From CADDYT01 sp035294125 (lineage in GTDB: Bacteria; Chloroflexota; Ktedonobacteria; Ktedonobacterales; Ktedonobacteraceae), in assembly GCA_035294125.1 (NCBI GenBank), contig DATGLM010000029.1:149257-213256 (forward strand): a DNA stretch of 64,000 nt. The letters are read 5' to 3'. The notes under the pieces are model-generated. The model was not told where the DNA came from. It worked only from the letters and a program-made list of their open reading frames with translations, and made no database searches. Made by a program: the position numbers and the translations under genes. This document shows, one piece after another, positions 9,260 through 18,437 of this stretch. How positions within the stretch are numbered: the first letter of the stretch is position 1; every line of letters begins with the position of its first letter.

Positions 9260-9265
9260 GGAACG

Positions 9266-9400
9266 GGAAATGCAGATCAGGGGAGGGCACTGCCGGAGCA
9301 CAGCCCCGAATGGGGAGAAGGGCCGTGGCGGCAGTACCCGTTAATGGGGTATTGAGATATTCTTTTTGGTATAGAAGAAAACGGAAAGGAGAGACGAAAT
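9266..9400 (+). ncRNA. Structured 5' leader of larC, possible cis-regulatory RNA
   Basis: Arms 9285–9295 (GGGCACTGCCG) and 9329–9339 (CGGCAGTACCC) pair over 11 positions with one mismatch. They enclose a perfect CCCC-GAAT-GGGG hairpin (9304–9315) and a competing pairing between 9301–9307 and 9321–9327. The RBS AAAGGAGAG (9385–9393) lies downstream of the structure. I compared it by eye with the riboswitch classes I know, including cobalamin and Ni/Co types, and could not assign it. Confidence 0.35.
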
Positions 9401-10633
9401 TTGGAGCAGGGGAAGAAAACCCTCTACCTTGATTGTCAATCTGGTATCAGTGGCGATATGTTTCTGGGTGCGCTGCTGGACCTGAAGGCCGGTTTCTCGT
9501 TGGAGATGCTGCGAGAAACGCTGGCGACATTGCCTCTCAGTGGCTACGAACTGGTGCTGCACCCATTTGAAGATAAAGGTATACGCGGCTCGCGCTTCGA
9601 TGTTCGGCTGGCAGGGGAGGATCAGCCGACGCGGCATCTGTCCGATATTGTGAATCTATTGCGGATGGCGCAGCTTCCTGCTCGTATATGTGAAAGAGCT
9701 ATAGCCATCTTCCGCTGCCTGGCCGAGGCGGAGGCCGCCGTTCACGGGACGAGCATCGAAGAGGTTCACTTTCACGAAGTTGGCGCGGTCGATGCCATTA
9801 TCGACATCGCGGGAGCGGCCCTTGCCGTTGAGACGCTGGGCATAGAGGAAATATTCGCCTCGCCGCTTCCTCTCACGAGCGGCCACGTGAAGACAGCGCA
9901 CGGCCTCCTGCCGGTGCCAGCGCCCGCGACGTTGGAGATTTTGCGCAGGGTACACGCGCCGTGGCGACCCTTCCCTGTGGAGGGAGAACTGGTCACGCCA
10001 ACGGGCGCGGCCATTCTGGCGACACTGGCACGTTTCGAGACGCCGCCAATGGTGATTGAGCAGGTGGGCTATGGCTTTGGCAAAAAAATACAGCCCTGGC
10101 CGAATTGCCTGCGTGCGTGCCTCGGCCCGGCGTCCTTTGGACGGCAAGCTGCCGGGGCCGATGTCGATTGGGTAACCGTGATTGAGACCAACATCGATAA
10201 TATGCCGGGTGAACTGCTGGGTGGCCTCATGGAGAGAGTGCTGGCGGCGGGCGCGCTGGATGTGGCCTATATCCCTATACAGATGAAAAAGAATCGTCCT
10301 GCCGTCATGATCAGCGTCATCTGCTCGCCTGAGAAAGGCGAGGCGCTGGCGCAGGTCATCCTACGCGAGACGAGTACGCTGGGTGTGCGCATGCGGCAGA
10401 TGCAACGACTCAAGGCGCAAAGAATACAGCAGCGCATCGAGACGCCGCTTGGCCCCATGCTGGTGAAAGTCAAACGGCTGGAAGAGCGCGTGCTCAGCGC
10501 GACTCCGGAGTACGAGGAGTGTGAGCGCATAGCGCGGGAGCGTGCTCTACCGTTGCAAGCAGTGTACGAGGTTGCGCGGCAGGCCATAGCATCAGCTATA
10601 ATAGGAGAGGGGAAAGAAAATAACAGTGAGTAA
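9401..10633 (+). CDS. larC: Nickel-pincer cofactor nickel-insertion protein LarC
   Basis: LarC inserts nickel into the pyridinium dithiocarboxylate mononucleotide to give the nickel-pincer cofactor of lactate racemase and related enzymes. The N-terminus has LYLDCQSGISGDMFLGALLD, and the signature HFHEVGAVDAIIDIAG lies near residues 123–138; the C-terminal half has ETNIDNMPGELLGGLMERVL. The 410-residue chain is a single frame, unlike the lactobacillar gene, where a frameshift joins two parts. TTG start with AAAGGAGAG upstream. larA, larB and larE are not in the window, so this copy stands alone. Confidence 0.92.
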   Translation: MEQGKKTLYLDCQSGISGDMFLGALLDLKAGFSLEMLRETLATLPLSGYELVLHPFEDKGIRGSRFDVRLAGEDQPTRHLSDIVNLLRMAQLPARICERAIAIFRCLAEAEAAVHGTSIEEVHFHEVGAVDAIIDIAGAALAVETLGIEEIFASPLPLTSGHVKTAHGLLPVPAPATLEILRRVHAPWRPFPVEGELVTPTGAAILATLARFETPPMVIEQVGYGFGKKIQPWPNCLRACLGPASFGRQAAGADVDWVTVIETNIDNMPGELLGGLMERVLAAGALDVAYIPIQMKKNRPAVMISVICSPEKGEALAQVILRETSTLGVRMRQMQRLKAQRIQQRIETPLGPMLVKVKRLEERVLSATPEYEECERIARERALPLQAVYEVARQAIASAIIGEGKENNSE

Positions 10634-10678
10634 TAGGACGGCATTGTAGTTGGCCGTTCCCTGGAAATAGAGCATCGC

Positions 10679-11227
10679 ATGGATTTCAAGGATTATCGCG
10701 AACGAAAAGAGCGGACTGAACTGGAACTGCCGAAACCCGGTACAGGACGGTTTCGCGGTAAGTTTTATTATGACTACATTGAAGAGCAGATTCGCCAGGC
10801 GCAGGAGCGTGGCGAATTTGATAACCTGCCCGGCTTTGGCAAGCCGCTTCGATTGGAGAGCAATCCCTACGAAGGGGATAAGGCTATAGGCTATCACCTG
10901 CTTAAGAACAACAACTTAGCTCCTGAAGAGATCGAGCTGCTCAAGGAGATTCGCAAGGAATACGAGCAGATGGAGACGAAGCTGAACAGGCTGTGCCAGC
11001 AGGGCCAGCGCCTGCGCCAGCGACGTGTTGGCCCCTTTCCCAGCGAGAAGCGGGCCTTCAATCGCTCGGTTGAAAAGGCCGCCGAGGAATACGAGCGCGT
11101 GCTGCGCGCCCTCAACAAGAAGATACTGACCCTGAACCTGATCGTGCCACTCCCCATGCATCAGAAGATGTACAACGTCGAGCAGATGGTTAAGCGCTTC
11201 CGCCAGTCCTGTCCCCTCTTCGACTGA
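10679..11227 (+). CDS. DUF1992 / DnaJ-family-associated protein
   Basis: 182 residues. The segment YYDYIEEQIRQAQERGEFDN LPGFGKPL (split here for display) followed by an NNLAPEEIELLKEIR helix is the signature of the DUF1992 domain, seen also at the end of the eukaryotic DnaJC28 proteins. The rest is predicted to be mostly charged helix. No J domain (HPD) is present. Function of the family is unknown. It lies 45 bp after larC on the same strand, so co-transcription is possible. Confidence 0.85.
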   Translation: MDFKDYRERKERTELELPKPGTGRFRGKFYYDYIEEQIRQAQERGEFDNLPGFGKPLRLESNPYEGDKAIGYHLLKNNNLAPEEIELLKEIRKEYEQMETKLNRLCQQGQRLRQRRVGPFPSEKRAFNRSVEKAAEEYERVLRALNKKILTLNLIVPLPMHQKMYNVEQMVKRFRQSCPLFD

Positions 11228-11278
11228 TGCCACAGTATACATTTTTAAGCCCAGGGTGCTTTACAAGGATAGTTGTTG

Positions 11279-12595
11279 CTAGTTCGCTTCGCCTTCGTGC
11301 CACGTGCGCAGTGGTGAGAAGACGAGCCACAATGCTGAGAGGCAAAAGCCCATACAGCCAGCAAGCAAAGTGAGCCGCATACCCCATATTGTTCCCAGCA
11401 TGCCTGCCAGGATAGCTCCAATGGGGATCATGCCCTCGATCAGGAAGCGCATACTGGCACTGGCCTTGCCCAGAGACTGATCTGGCACGAGTACTTGAAG
11501 CAGGCTTACCTCGTTGATGAGATAGATTGCCAGCCCGAAATCGCCTATCAGTTGCCCCGTAAAGAGCATGGCGTAGACGATGATGTCCGGACCGGTCGCC
11601 AGTGGAGTCAGTAGCGAGAGAACCGCCGCAAGCAGCATAGCCCCAATCAGCACTCTACCTGTGCCGAAGTGCCGCACAATGCGCCCGGTCGCAAAGGCTC
11701 CCAGCAGCGCGCCCGCTCCACCAGCCGTAACGAGCACCCCGAAGAGCGCGGGAGTCACATCCAGCACGCGAATCACGTACAGCCCGTAGAGGGCGGCAAA
11801 CGCGCTGCCGGAGAAGTTGCGTATAGCCGAACTGACGGTGACAGCCCGCAAAAGGGAGTTGCCAGACAGCAGACGCAGCCCTTCGCGCATCTCCTTCCAT
11901 GCGCTCTCTCCCTCAGCTTGCGGCACGGGTGCTGGCTCCCTGACACGAATCAGACTCGTACAGAGCGCGGAAACCAGGAAAGATGCCACGTCGAAGAGAA
12001 TGGCGAAAGGCGCGGTCAGCATCTGCACCAGCACGCCACCCAGCGTTGGCCCGCCGATTTCCGCCAGCGAACTACTGGCGCTCAACTTGCCATTTGCCTC
12101 AACAATCTCCTCACGCCGCACCAGCGTTGGCAAAAACGATTGATTTGCCACCTGGTAGAAGACGGTGAGCATGCCCACCAGCACTGTCACTACATACAAC
12201 TGCTCGATGTGCAGTAGACCCAGCACAGCAGCCACTGGAACTGTGACCAGCAGCAGCGCCCGCGCCAGATCGCTCGCAATCATCACCGGGCGTCTCCGCA
12301 CGCGATCTACCCACACCCCCGCGAACAGCCCAACCAGCAGCACCGGTGCCGAGCCAAGCGCCGCCAGCAACCCCATCTGACTCGCGTTCGCGCGCAGCGT
12401 CAAATTCGCCGTCAGTTCCAACCCCATCCCGGTAATATGTGACCCAAACACCGAAATTGTCTGCCCCGACCACTGCAATGCAAAATTCCGGCGTATCAAA
12501 AACGGCAACTTTTTCGACTGCCCCTCAGTTTTATCGACAGAACCATCAGTTTCTTGTAAATCCGATTCTTTATCTGAATGCATAGCGATCTCCAT
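11279..12595 (-). CDS. MFS transporter (MFS_3, EntS-like exporter family)
   Basis: 438 residues with about 12 hydrophobic helices after a 30-residue charged N-terminus. The loop 2–3 motif GVWVDRVRRRPVMIASDLAR and SFLPTLVRREEIVEANGKLS are typical of the MFS_3 exporter group, which includes siderophore and macrolide exporters. Start ATG at 12595 is preceded by AGAGG on the minus strand; ATG at 12583 is an alternative. Substrate unknown. Convergent with the DUF1992 gene. Confidence 0.9.
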   Translation of the reverse strand: MEIAMHSDKESDLQETDGSVDKTEGQSKKLPFLIRRNFALQWSGQTISVFGSHITGMGLELTANLTLRANASQMGLLAALGSAPVLLVGLFAGVWVDRVRRRPVMIASDLARALLLVTVPVAAVLGLLHIEQLYVVTVLVGMLTVFYQVANQSFLPTLVRREEIVEANGKLSASSSLAEIGGPTLGGVLVQMLTAPFAILFDVASFLVSALCTSLIRVREPAPVPQAEGESAWKEMREGLRLLSGNSLLRAVTVSSAIRNFSGSAFAALYGLYVIRVLDVTPALFGVLVTAGGAGALLGAFATGRIVRHFGTGRVLIGAMLLAAVLSLLTPLATGPDIIVYAMLFTGQLIGDFGLAIYLINEVSLLQVLVPDQSLGKASASMRFLIEGMIPIGAILAGMLGTIWGMRLTLLAGCMGFCLSALWLVFSPLRTWHEGEAN

Positions 12596-13303
12596 TCAAC
12601 CTCTTTGCAAAACAACAATGGGGAAGTTGAAAATGAGGAAGCGGTGTGGTTAGCAAACGTGGTAGTTGCCATGCCCCCAAAAAGGGCAACAAAAAGACCA
12701 TCAGGCCGAGCACACCTGTGGTCAACAGCAGCGAGCGAGAGGCAAAGAGATCGCGCAACAGGATTTCTTATAGCTGGAGAATCGGTGTTACAAGATCACA
12801 AAGCGCGAACAGTAAAACATGGAACAGAATCCATACTATGGCGAACAGGTTGCTATGCTACTGGATATCCGGCACACTCAGCGGCTAAACCACACGCTCC
12901 ATGCGACCGGTTATGATGATGGTACCCACCTGGGGCACCTCCTTATCTGCTCTATCTGTGACAATTTTTGCTATGGGTGAGGATATCACAGCCAGAATAG
13001 GACGTCAAGCATGATCGAAGAGACAAATATGATATAACGGTGATTGCTATCTGAGATAGAGTTGCGTGCCATACGCGCTACAGCGGACAGGTATAAGGCC
13101 CTATCCGCCCCGTGTCCCACGGATTCCTCCTGGGATGGCCTGCCAACTCTAGTGGTCATTTTGCTGGCTTCGTGCTATAATAGGGGCAAGACGGGAGGCG
13201 TGCGACGCCTGTAGAGAGTGCGAGATGTCGTTCTCCTTTTGTGTCTATAGCCGGCAACTATTCAATCTTATCATAAGAACCGAGCAATGGTGCTGCTAAA
13301 CCT
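12596..13303. other. Intergenic region of 700 bp, possible decayed membrane-protein gene
   Basis: No intact gene. On the minus strand, one frame from about 12930 to 12575 reads as two hydrophobic segments (FAIVWILFHVLLFALCD and LLLTTGVLGLMVFLLPFLG) interrupted by three stop codons, which looks like a decayed small membrane protein. This is a visual impression only. The rest holds the nuo-like operon promoter. Confidence 0.3.
13153..13181 (+). promoter_or_regulatory. Promoter of the Nuo-like redox operon
   Basis: Extended -10 TGcTATAAT (13173–13181) with a weak -35 TGGTCA (13153–13158) at a 17-bp spacer. Leader of about 135 nt. Confidence 0.6.
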
Positions 13304-13324
13304 TTGCAGAGGAGTTTTGAAATT

Positions 13325-13942
13325 ATGAGCAGCAACGAAAAGAAGATTCCGACTGGTCCTACCATTTCTACTTATGTGCCCGGGGTGCGCGGCAAGGCGG
13401 TGCCAATTGTTATGGCAGCCGGGCCGCGTGAGTATATTCCGGGCGATCAGGAACTGCCGGTGCAGTTAACCAGCGTGGCCGATATGTTGCAGTGGGCGCA
13501 GAACTGGGCGCGCTCAAGATCTGTCTGGCCGCTTGGTTATGGGCTGGCCTGCTGCGCTATCGAGATGATGGCGAGTGCGCAGGCACACTACGACCTGTCC
13601 CGCTTCGGCTCCGAGGTTTTCCGTTCCAGCCCGCGCCAGGCCGATCTAATGATTGTGGCCGGAACGGTCTCTGTGAAGATGGGTCCGCGCCTGCGCCTGC
13701 TGTGGGAGCAGATGCCGGACCCAAAGTGGGTGCTGAGCATGGGCCAGTGCGCCAATTCCGGCGGCGAATTCTATGATAGTTACTATACCGTCCAGGGGGT
13801 TGATACTATCGTGCCGGTCGATATCTACGTTCCGGGGTGTCCGCCGCGACCAGAGGCATTGGTTGAGGGTATTCTGAAGCTGCGCGAGAAGATTCTCAAA
13901 CAGGGCCTGAAAGTGCGCGGTGAGAAGGAAATTGAGGTGTAG
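13325..13942 (+). CDS. NuoB-like [4Fe-4S] subunit
   Basis: 205 residues. In complex I, NuoB holds cluster N2, the last cluster before quinone. All four ligands are present: the tandem Cys76–Cys77 in YGLACCAIEMM, Cys142 in MGQCANSGG and Cys172 in VPGCPPRPE. Start: TTG 13304 is in frame but ATG 13325 follows the AGAGGAG box. First gene of a four-gene operon; the next genes are electron-transfer subunits, but NuoC and NuoD, the usual partners that complete the quinone site, are absent here. The cluster-binding role is firm; that it serves a non-quinone acceptor is inference. Confidence 0.92.
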   Translation: MSSNEKKIPTGPTISTYVPGVRGKAVPIVMAAGPREYIPGDQELPVQLTSVADMLQWAQNWARSRSVWPLGYGLACCAIEMMASAQAHYDLSRFGSEVFRSSPRQADLMIVAGTVSVKMGPRLRLLWEQMPDPKWVLSMGQCANSGGEFYDSYYTVQGVDTIVPVDIYVPGCPPRPEALVEGILKLREKILKQGLKVRGEKEIEV

Positions 13943-13945
13943 CGT

Positions 13946-14686
13946 ATGCGTGGAATCCTTGAGGGGTTGAGCCTGACCTTTAGCCATATGTTTCGGCCAA
14001 AGGTGACTCGTCTCTACCCGTATGAGAAACCGAAACTGCCGCCGCGCAGCCGTGGGCTGATCCAGTTGATCGCCGAGGAGGGTCTCGGCACCGAGTTTAA
14101 TCTGAAATGCGAAGCCTGCCTGCTCTGTGAAAAGGCCTGCCCGCCGCGTGCCATCACTATCACCTACGAACCGATGCACAGGTGGAAGGTGCGTCCCTGG
14201 TTCAAATCGTTCATACGCGAGGGCGCGGACAAGTACACCTCGTATAAGATTCCGCCCGCGTCGGGCGCATCGAAGGCTGGTTATTATACCCAGCGCATCT
14301 CTGAATACGCAGTCGATTACCCCCACCGGCCTATGGCTCCCTGCATGGAGACGCCGGTGAAAGATTACCTGGAGCCGAAGATAGATATGAGCAAGGTCGA
14401 TGCCTTGCTGGAAACCTGGTCTGCTGAAGGCAGCGAGCTTCCCGCCTTGCTGGATGCCGTGATGGATGCCTACGGCTACCTGCCCCTGGCTGCGGCCAAA
14501 CGCATTGTCCAGGTGCGCGGCGTCGATCTCAGCGACCTCTATGGTATCGCGACCATGAGCCCAAAATTCAAGCCCGCACCCGCTATCGATGGCATTTTGC
14601 GCGACGACCAGCCGCTGCGCGGCCTCTCGCCAGCCACACGCGGTGTGTGGGGTAATATTAATCATGAGAGGCAGCCCAATGCCTGA
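13946..14686 (+). CDS. Hybrid protein: one-cluster NuoI-like part plus NuoE helical domain
   Basis: 246 residues. The N-terminal part resembles NuoI but keeps only one cluster motif, Cys55-x2-Cys58-x2-Cys61-x3-Cys65 (CEACLLCEKACPP); the second NuoI motif is missing. After about residue 148 the sequence (MSKVDALLETW, LPALLDAVMDAYGYLP, GVDLSDLYGIATM) matches the helical N-terminal domain of NuoE, but the thioredoxin-like domain with its [2Fe-2S] cysteines is absent. It starts three bases after the NuoB stop and overlaps NuoF by eight bases, so translation is coupled. It may act as a scaffold plus one-cluster wire between NuoB and NuoF. Confidence 0.85.
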   Translation: MRGILEGLSLTFSHMFRPKVTRLYPYEKPKLPPRSRGLIQLIAEEGLGTEFNLKCEACLLCEKACPPRAITITYEPMHRWKVRPWFKSFIREGADKYTSYKIPPASGASKAGYYTQRISEYAVDYPHRPMAPCMETPVKDYLEPKIDMSKVDALLETWSAEGSELPALLDAVMDAYGYLPLAAAKRIVQVRGVDLSDLYGIATMSPKFKPAPAIDGILRDDQPLRGLSPATRGVWGNINHERQPNA

Positions 14687-16007
14687 TGCTAACATCCCGT
14701 ATCGTGTACTGCCAGAAAGCGGCACCGACCTCACCACGCTAGCTGCATATCGCAGCGCGGGAGGCTACGGCGCGCTTGAGAAGGCTATTCGTCAAATGAC
14801 GCCGGAAGAAGTGACCACACAGGTATTCGAATCAAAGCTGCGTGGTCGCGGCGGGGCCGGACGGCTCACCGGCGAAAAATGGCGCATCGTGCGTCACGCC
14901 ATCTCCGATCAGAAATATGTTATCTGCAACGCCTATGATGCCGATGAACGCTCGCTCATGTCACGTTCGCTCATGGAGCGCAACCCGCATGAGGTCATCG
15001 AGGGCATCCTCCTCGCGGCCTACGCCGTAGGAGCCAGCGAAGCCTATATCTTTACGCGCACCTCCTTTGTCGAAGGGGTTGGCACTATCCAGCGCGCGCT
15101 GAACGAGGCGCTGGACGCCAATCTTGTCGGACAGGATATTCTGGGAACGGAATTTAGTTGCACCATTAATGTTGTGGGCACCAACCTCGGCTTCATAGGC
15201 GGCGAAGAGACTGTGCAGCTACAGGCTCTCAAGAGCGTGCGTCCCATGCCGTTGCAGCGGCCTCCCTTCCCGGCCAAATATGGCCTGTGGGAACATCCCA
15301 CCGCCGTTGACTGCATCGAGACGCTGGCAAATGTGCCGATGATCGTGCGCGATGGCGCCGAGGCTTTCAAGCGTGTCGGCACGACGACCACGCCCGGCAC
15401 CAAGATATTGACGGTCTATGACTATTCGCCCGACAGCCAGCCGCAGGTGATCGAGGTTCCCTTTGGCACCACCCTGCGCCAGATTATCACTGCCGCGAGC
15501 TTTACACATGCTGATAATGATCTGCGTGGTATAGTTGTAGGTGGTGCTGAAGGTGGCGCATTACCGCTTGCCGCCTTTGATACGCCCTACGATTACGACC
15601 CGTTGGAAGAGGCGGGCGCAATCATCGGCTCGAGCGTCGTGGAGCTGCTCGCCGCCGATACGTGTATGGTACATTGGGCAATGGAGCGCAGCGAGTATCT
15701 CTCGAAAGAGACCTGTGGCAAATGCGTTCCCTGCCGCGTCGGCGTCAAACGGGTGACCGGGCTGCTGCAAGGCATCATAAGTGACCTGGGAGTTATGGGA
15801 GATCTGGACGTACTCGAAGAATTTTCACAGTACATCCCCGATGGTTCCATCTGCGGCTTCGGCGTCAACGCGCCCAATCCGCTCAAAACCGCCCGGCGCT
15901 ACTGGCCCGAGCATTTTATTATGCATATTCAAGAGCAGCAGTGTCCAACGGGAACCTGTATCCCGGTACGCTCTCATCGTTATGTAACCAAGCATGTATT
16001 GCCATAA
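14679..16007 (+). CDS. Divergent NuoF-like flavoprotein
   Basis: 442 residues. In complex I, NuoF binds FMN, NADH and one [4Fe-4S] cluster. The cluster ligands are intact: Cys346, Cys349, Cys352 (ETCGKCVPCRVG) and Cys392 (SICGFG). The flavin/nucleotide half is altered: the glycine loop normally GRGGAGFPTG reads GRGGAGRLTG (56–65), and the acidic loop normally NADEGEPG reads NAYDADERS (84–92). FIGGEETVQLQAL also deviates from YICGEETAL. A longer upstream frame exists, but AGAGG (14666–14670) suits ATG 14679. The nucleotide specificity cannot be read off; loss of NADH use is a hypothesis. Confidence 0.88.
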   Translation: MPDANIPYRVLPESGTDLTTLAAYRSAGGYGALEKAIRQMTPEEVTTQVFESKLRGRGGAGRLTGEKWRIVRHAISDQKYVICNAYDADERSLMSRSLMERNPHEVIEGILLAAYAVGASEAYIFTRTSFVEGVGTIQRALNEALDANLVGQDILGTEFSCTINVVGTNLGFIGGEETVQLQALKSVRPMPLQRPPFPAKYGLWEHPTAVDCIETLANVPMIVRDGAEAFKRVGTTTTPGTKILTVYDYSPDSQPQVIEVPFGTTLRQIITAASFTHADNDLRGIVVGGAEGGALPLAAFDTPYDYDPLEEAGAIIGSSVVELLAADTCMVHWAMERSEYLSKETCGKCVPCRVGVKRVTGLLQGIISDLGVMGDLDVLEEFSQYIPDGSICGFGVNAPNPLKTARRYWPEHFIMHIQEQQCPTGTCIPVRSHRYVTKHVLP

Positions 16008-16028
16008 TTGCAACCGGAAGAGGAACAT

Positions 16029-18437
16029 ATGGCTGTAACAATTCGAGACAATCTCTCGCTGGAAACACGGGATCAGGCCGAATTGATGGTGCGCAACGAA
16101 GTGGGACAGCCCAGCTTCACGCTTACCATCGACGGTAAGGTCTGTCAGGCCTATCAAAGTCAGACGATCCTGAGCGCCGCGATAGACAACGGGATTACCA
16201 CGATCCCCAATCTGTGTAATGATGAAAAACTGGAACCGGCCACGACCTGCCGTATGTGCCTGGTGCATGTCGAGGGGGCAGATAGGCCGTTGCCAGCTTG
16301 CGGCGTCGCGGCGGAACCCGGTATGGTGGTGACGACAGATTCGGACGAACTGTTCCACATTCGCCGCACCAACCTGGAGATGATCCTCTCCGACCACAAC
16401 GCCTACTGCCAGCCTCCCTGCCAGATCGACTGCCCCACGCACATCGACATTCCCGGCTACCTGGAGTTGATCGCCAAAGGCTCGATGCGGGAGGCGGCGC
16501 GGCTGGTCAAAGAGGTGCTGCCTTTCCCCTATATCCTGGGCCTGACTTGCCCGGCGCCCTGTCAAAAGGCCTGCCGTCGCGGACTGGTGGAAGAGGAAAT
16601 CGCCATTTGCCGCATGCATGGATACGCTGCCGAAACCTGCCTGCTTGACCCGCCCGTGCCTTTCATCCAGGACCCGCCCACGGGCAAGCGCATCGCCATT
16701 GTCGGCGCTGGCCCTGCCGGCCTCACCTGTGCCTACTACCTGGCGCTCAAGGGCCATTACTGCAAAATCTTTGACATGCAGCCCCAACCCGGCGGCATGT
16801 TACGTTACGGTATTCCTGAATATCGCTTGCAGAAAGATATGATGGATCAGGATATCAACGCTGTCTGGCAACTGGGCGTGGATTTACAGTGCAATGTCAA
16901 ACTTGGCCGTGACTTCACCATCGATGACCTCTTTGCCGAGGGCTATGATGCTGTCTATCTGGCCATTGGAGCCTGGACCAGTAATCCATTAGGTGTACCT
17001 GGAGAGGATGCTGAGGGTGTGGTCAATGCTATCGCCTTCCTGGCAGAAAAGGTCGAAGGCAAGTTTGTTCCTGTTGGCGAAGGGCAAGAGGTGGTGGTTC
17101 TGGGTGGTGGGTTTACCACGTTTGACTGCACGCGTACCTCCCTGCGCCTGGGGGCAAAGGTTCATACGGGATATCGTCGTTCTCGCAGGGAGATGACGGC
17201 AACGGCGGAAGAAATTGAGGATGCTGAGGCAGAGGGAACGGAGTTGATGTTCTATGTCCAGCAGACCCGTGTCATCGTTGAGGACGGCAAAGTGGCAGGT
17301 ATTGAGTTTGTTCGCAACAAGTTGGGCGAACCAGATGCCAGTGGCCGTCGCCGCCCTATCCCCATCCCAGGCTCGGAGTTTACCATTAAGTGTGATACGA
17401 TCATTCCTGCCTTTGGTCAGAATCCAGACAAGTCAGTCCTGGATGAACAGTCGGGCGTGAAGTGGACCAGGCACGGAACTATTCAGACCAACCCGCACAA
17501 CTATATGACGGACCGCTGGGGTGTCTTTGCCGGTGGCGACGCACAGATGGGCGCGAAGACGATCATCGAGTGCGTCGCGCAGGGTAAACTGGCGGCGCGT
17601 TCGATCCATGCCTTCCTGAACGGGGAAAACATGGATGAGGTGGCCCGTCGCCTGGAACTGGAAGAGCGCAAGCCCGACCTCTTCGATATCGTGCCCTACA
17701 AGCCCTACGAGCCGAAGGTCAAGATGCCCATGCTACCCTACGAGGATCGCAAGCGCAACTTCCGCCTCATTGAACTGGGCTACATTCGTGAGCAAGCCAT
17801 GCGCGAATCGGCTCGCTGTCTGCAATGTGCCTGTCCGGCTGCCGGACAGTGCGATCTGCAAATGTACAGTATCGAGTTTGGCCTGGCGGATAACCGCTTC
17901 CACGACGGCGAGCCGAGCGACTACCACGACTACCCTGTCGACCTGTCGCACAGCTTCATCCTGCGCGACCCCAACAAGTGCATCAACTGCACGCAGTGCG
18001 TGCGCACGTGCCACGATGTGATCGGCCCCGACTGCTATGGCCTGTTCGGCAAGGGCTTCGATACCATCGTCACCACGCCTTTCGACGTCAGCCTGCACGA
18101 TACTGACTGCGTCTCCTGCGGCTCCTGCGTGGAGGTCTGCCCGACCGGCGCTCTGATGATGGCTGAACGCTACCTGACGCGCTACTCCTTCGCGCTTGAC
18201 CGCTGCATCTTCTGCGGCGACTGCGTGGAGGTCTGCCCGCATGGCGCGCTGGGTGAGACGCCCAACTTCGAGCTATCCTTCTTCAACCGCTTCGGCCCCG
18301 ACGTCACGCTGGAAAAGGGCGACCTTGCGAAGGCTCCCGACTACCTCGTGCGCCAGCGCCTGCCACGCGGCAAGAAAGACCTGCCCGTCATGAGTCCGCT
18401 CGTGCGCCCGTTGCCCCCACGCGGCATCAGGGAGTAG
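16029..18437 (+). CDS. NuoG-type [2Fe-2S] / GltD-type FAD-NAD(P) oxidoreductase / polyferredoxin fusion
   Basis: 802 residues. Residues 30–100 form a NuoG-like [2Fe-2S] domain with Cys63-x10-Cys74-x2-Cys77-x13-Cys91. Residues 120–200 carry a GltD-like cysteine-rich domain (CQPPCQIDCP, CPAPCQKAC). Residues 220–530 are the GltD flavoprotein core with two dinucleotide folds (IAIVGAGPAGLTCAYYLAL and VVVLGGGFTTFDC) and the closing FAGGDAQMGAKTIIE. The C-terminus holds a cluster at 597–608 and three C-x2-C-x2-C-x3-C motifs (651–661, 694–704, 726–736). It can pass electrons between NAD(P)H and a chain of clusters, probably to the NuoF- and NuoB-like partners. ATG 16029 chosen over TTG 16008 because of GGAAGAGGA. 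Last gene of the operon. Confidence 0.9.
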   Translation: MAVTIRDNLSLETRDQAELMVRNEVGQPSFTLTIDGKVCQAYQSQTILSAAIDNGITTIPNLCNDEKLEPATTCRMCLVHVEGADRPLPACGVAAEPGMVVTTDSDELFHIRRTNLEMILSDHNAYCQPPCQIDCPTHIDIPGYLELIAKGSMREAARLVKEVLPFPYILGLTCPAPCQKACRRGLVEEEIAICRMHGYAAETCLLDPPVPFIQDPPTGKRIAIVGAGPAGLTCAYYLALKGHYCKIFDMQPQPGGMLRYGIPEYRLQKDMMDQDINAVWQLGVDLQCNVKLGRDFTIDDLFAEGYDAVYLAIGAWTSNPLGVPGEDAEGVVNAIAFLAEKVEGKFVPVGEGQEVVVLGGGFTTFDCTRTSLRLGAKVHTGYRRSRREMTATAEEIEDAEAEGTELMFYVQQTRVIVEDGKVAGIEFVRNKLGEPDASGRRRPIPIPGSEFTIKCDTIIPAFGQNPDKSVLDEQSGVKWTRHGTIQTNPHNYMTDRWGVFAGGDAQMGAKTIIECVAQGKLAARSIHAFLNGENMDEVARRLELEERKPDLFDIVPYKPYEPKVKMPMLPYEDRKRNFRLIELGYIREQAMRESARCLQCACPAAGQCDLQMYSIEFGLADNRFHDGEPSDYHDYPVDLSHSFILRDPNKCINCTQCVRTCHDVIGPDCYGLFGKGFDTIVTTPFDVSLHDTDCVSCGSCVEVCPTGALMMAERYLTRYSFALDRCIFCGDCVEVCPHGALGETPNFELSFFNRFGPDVTLEKGDLAKAPDYLVRQRLPRGKKDLPVMSPLVRPLPPRGIRE

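Noticed and set aside
9266..9400. larC leader as a cobalamin or Ni/Co riboswitch
   Set aside because: GGGCACTGCC superficially resembles a B12-box fragment, but the remaining conserved elements are missing; kept only as an unassigned structured leader.
13646..14737. 363-residue minus-strand frame opposite the NuoB and NuoI/NuoE genes
   Set aside because: Antisense shadow; the plus-strand genes have all cluster motifs and tight coupling.
15825..16787. 320-residue minus-strand frame opposite the NuoF and GltD-type genes
   Set aside because: Antisense shadow with no domain.
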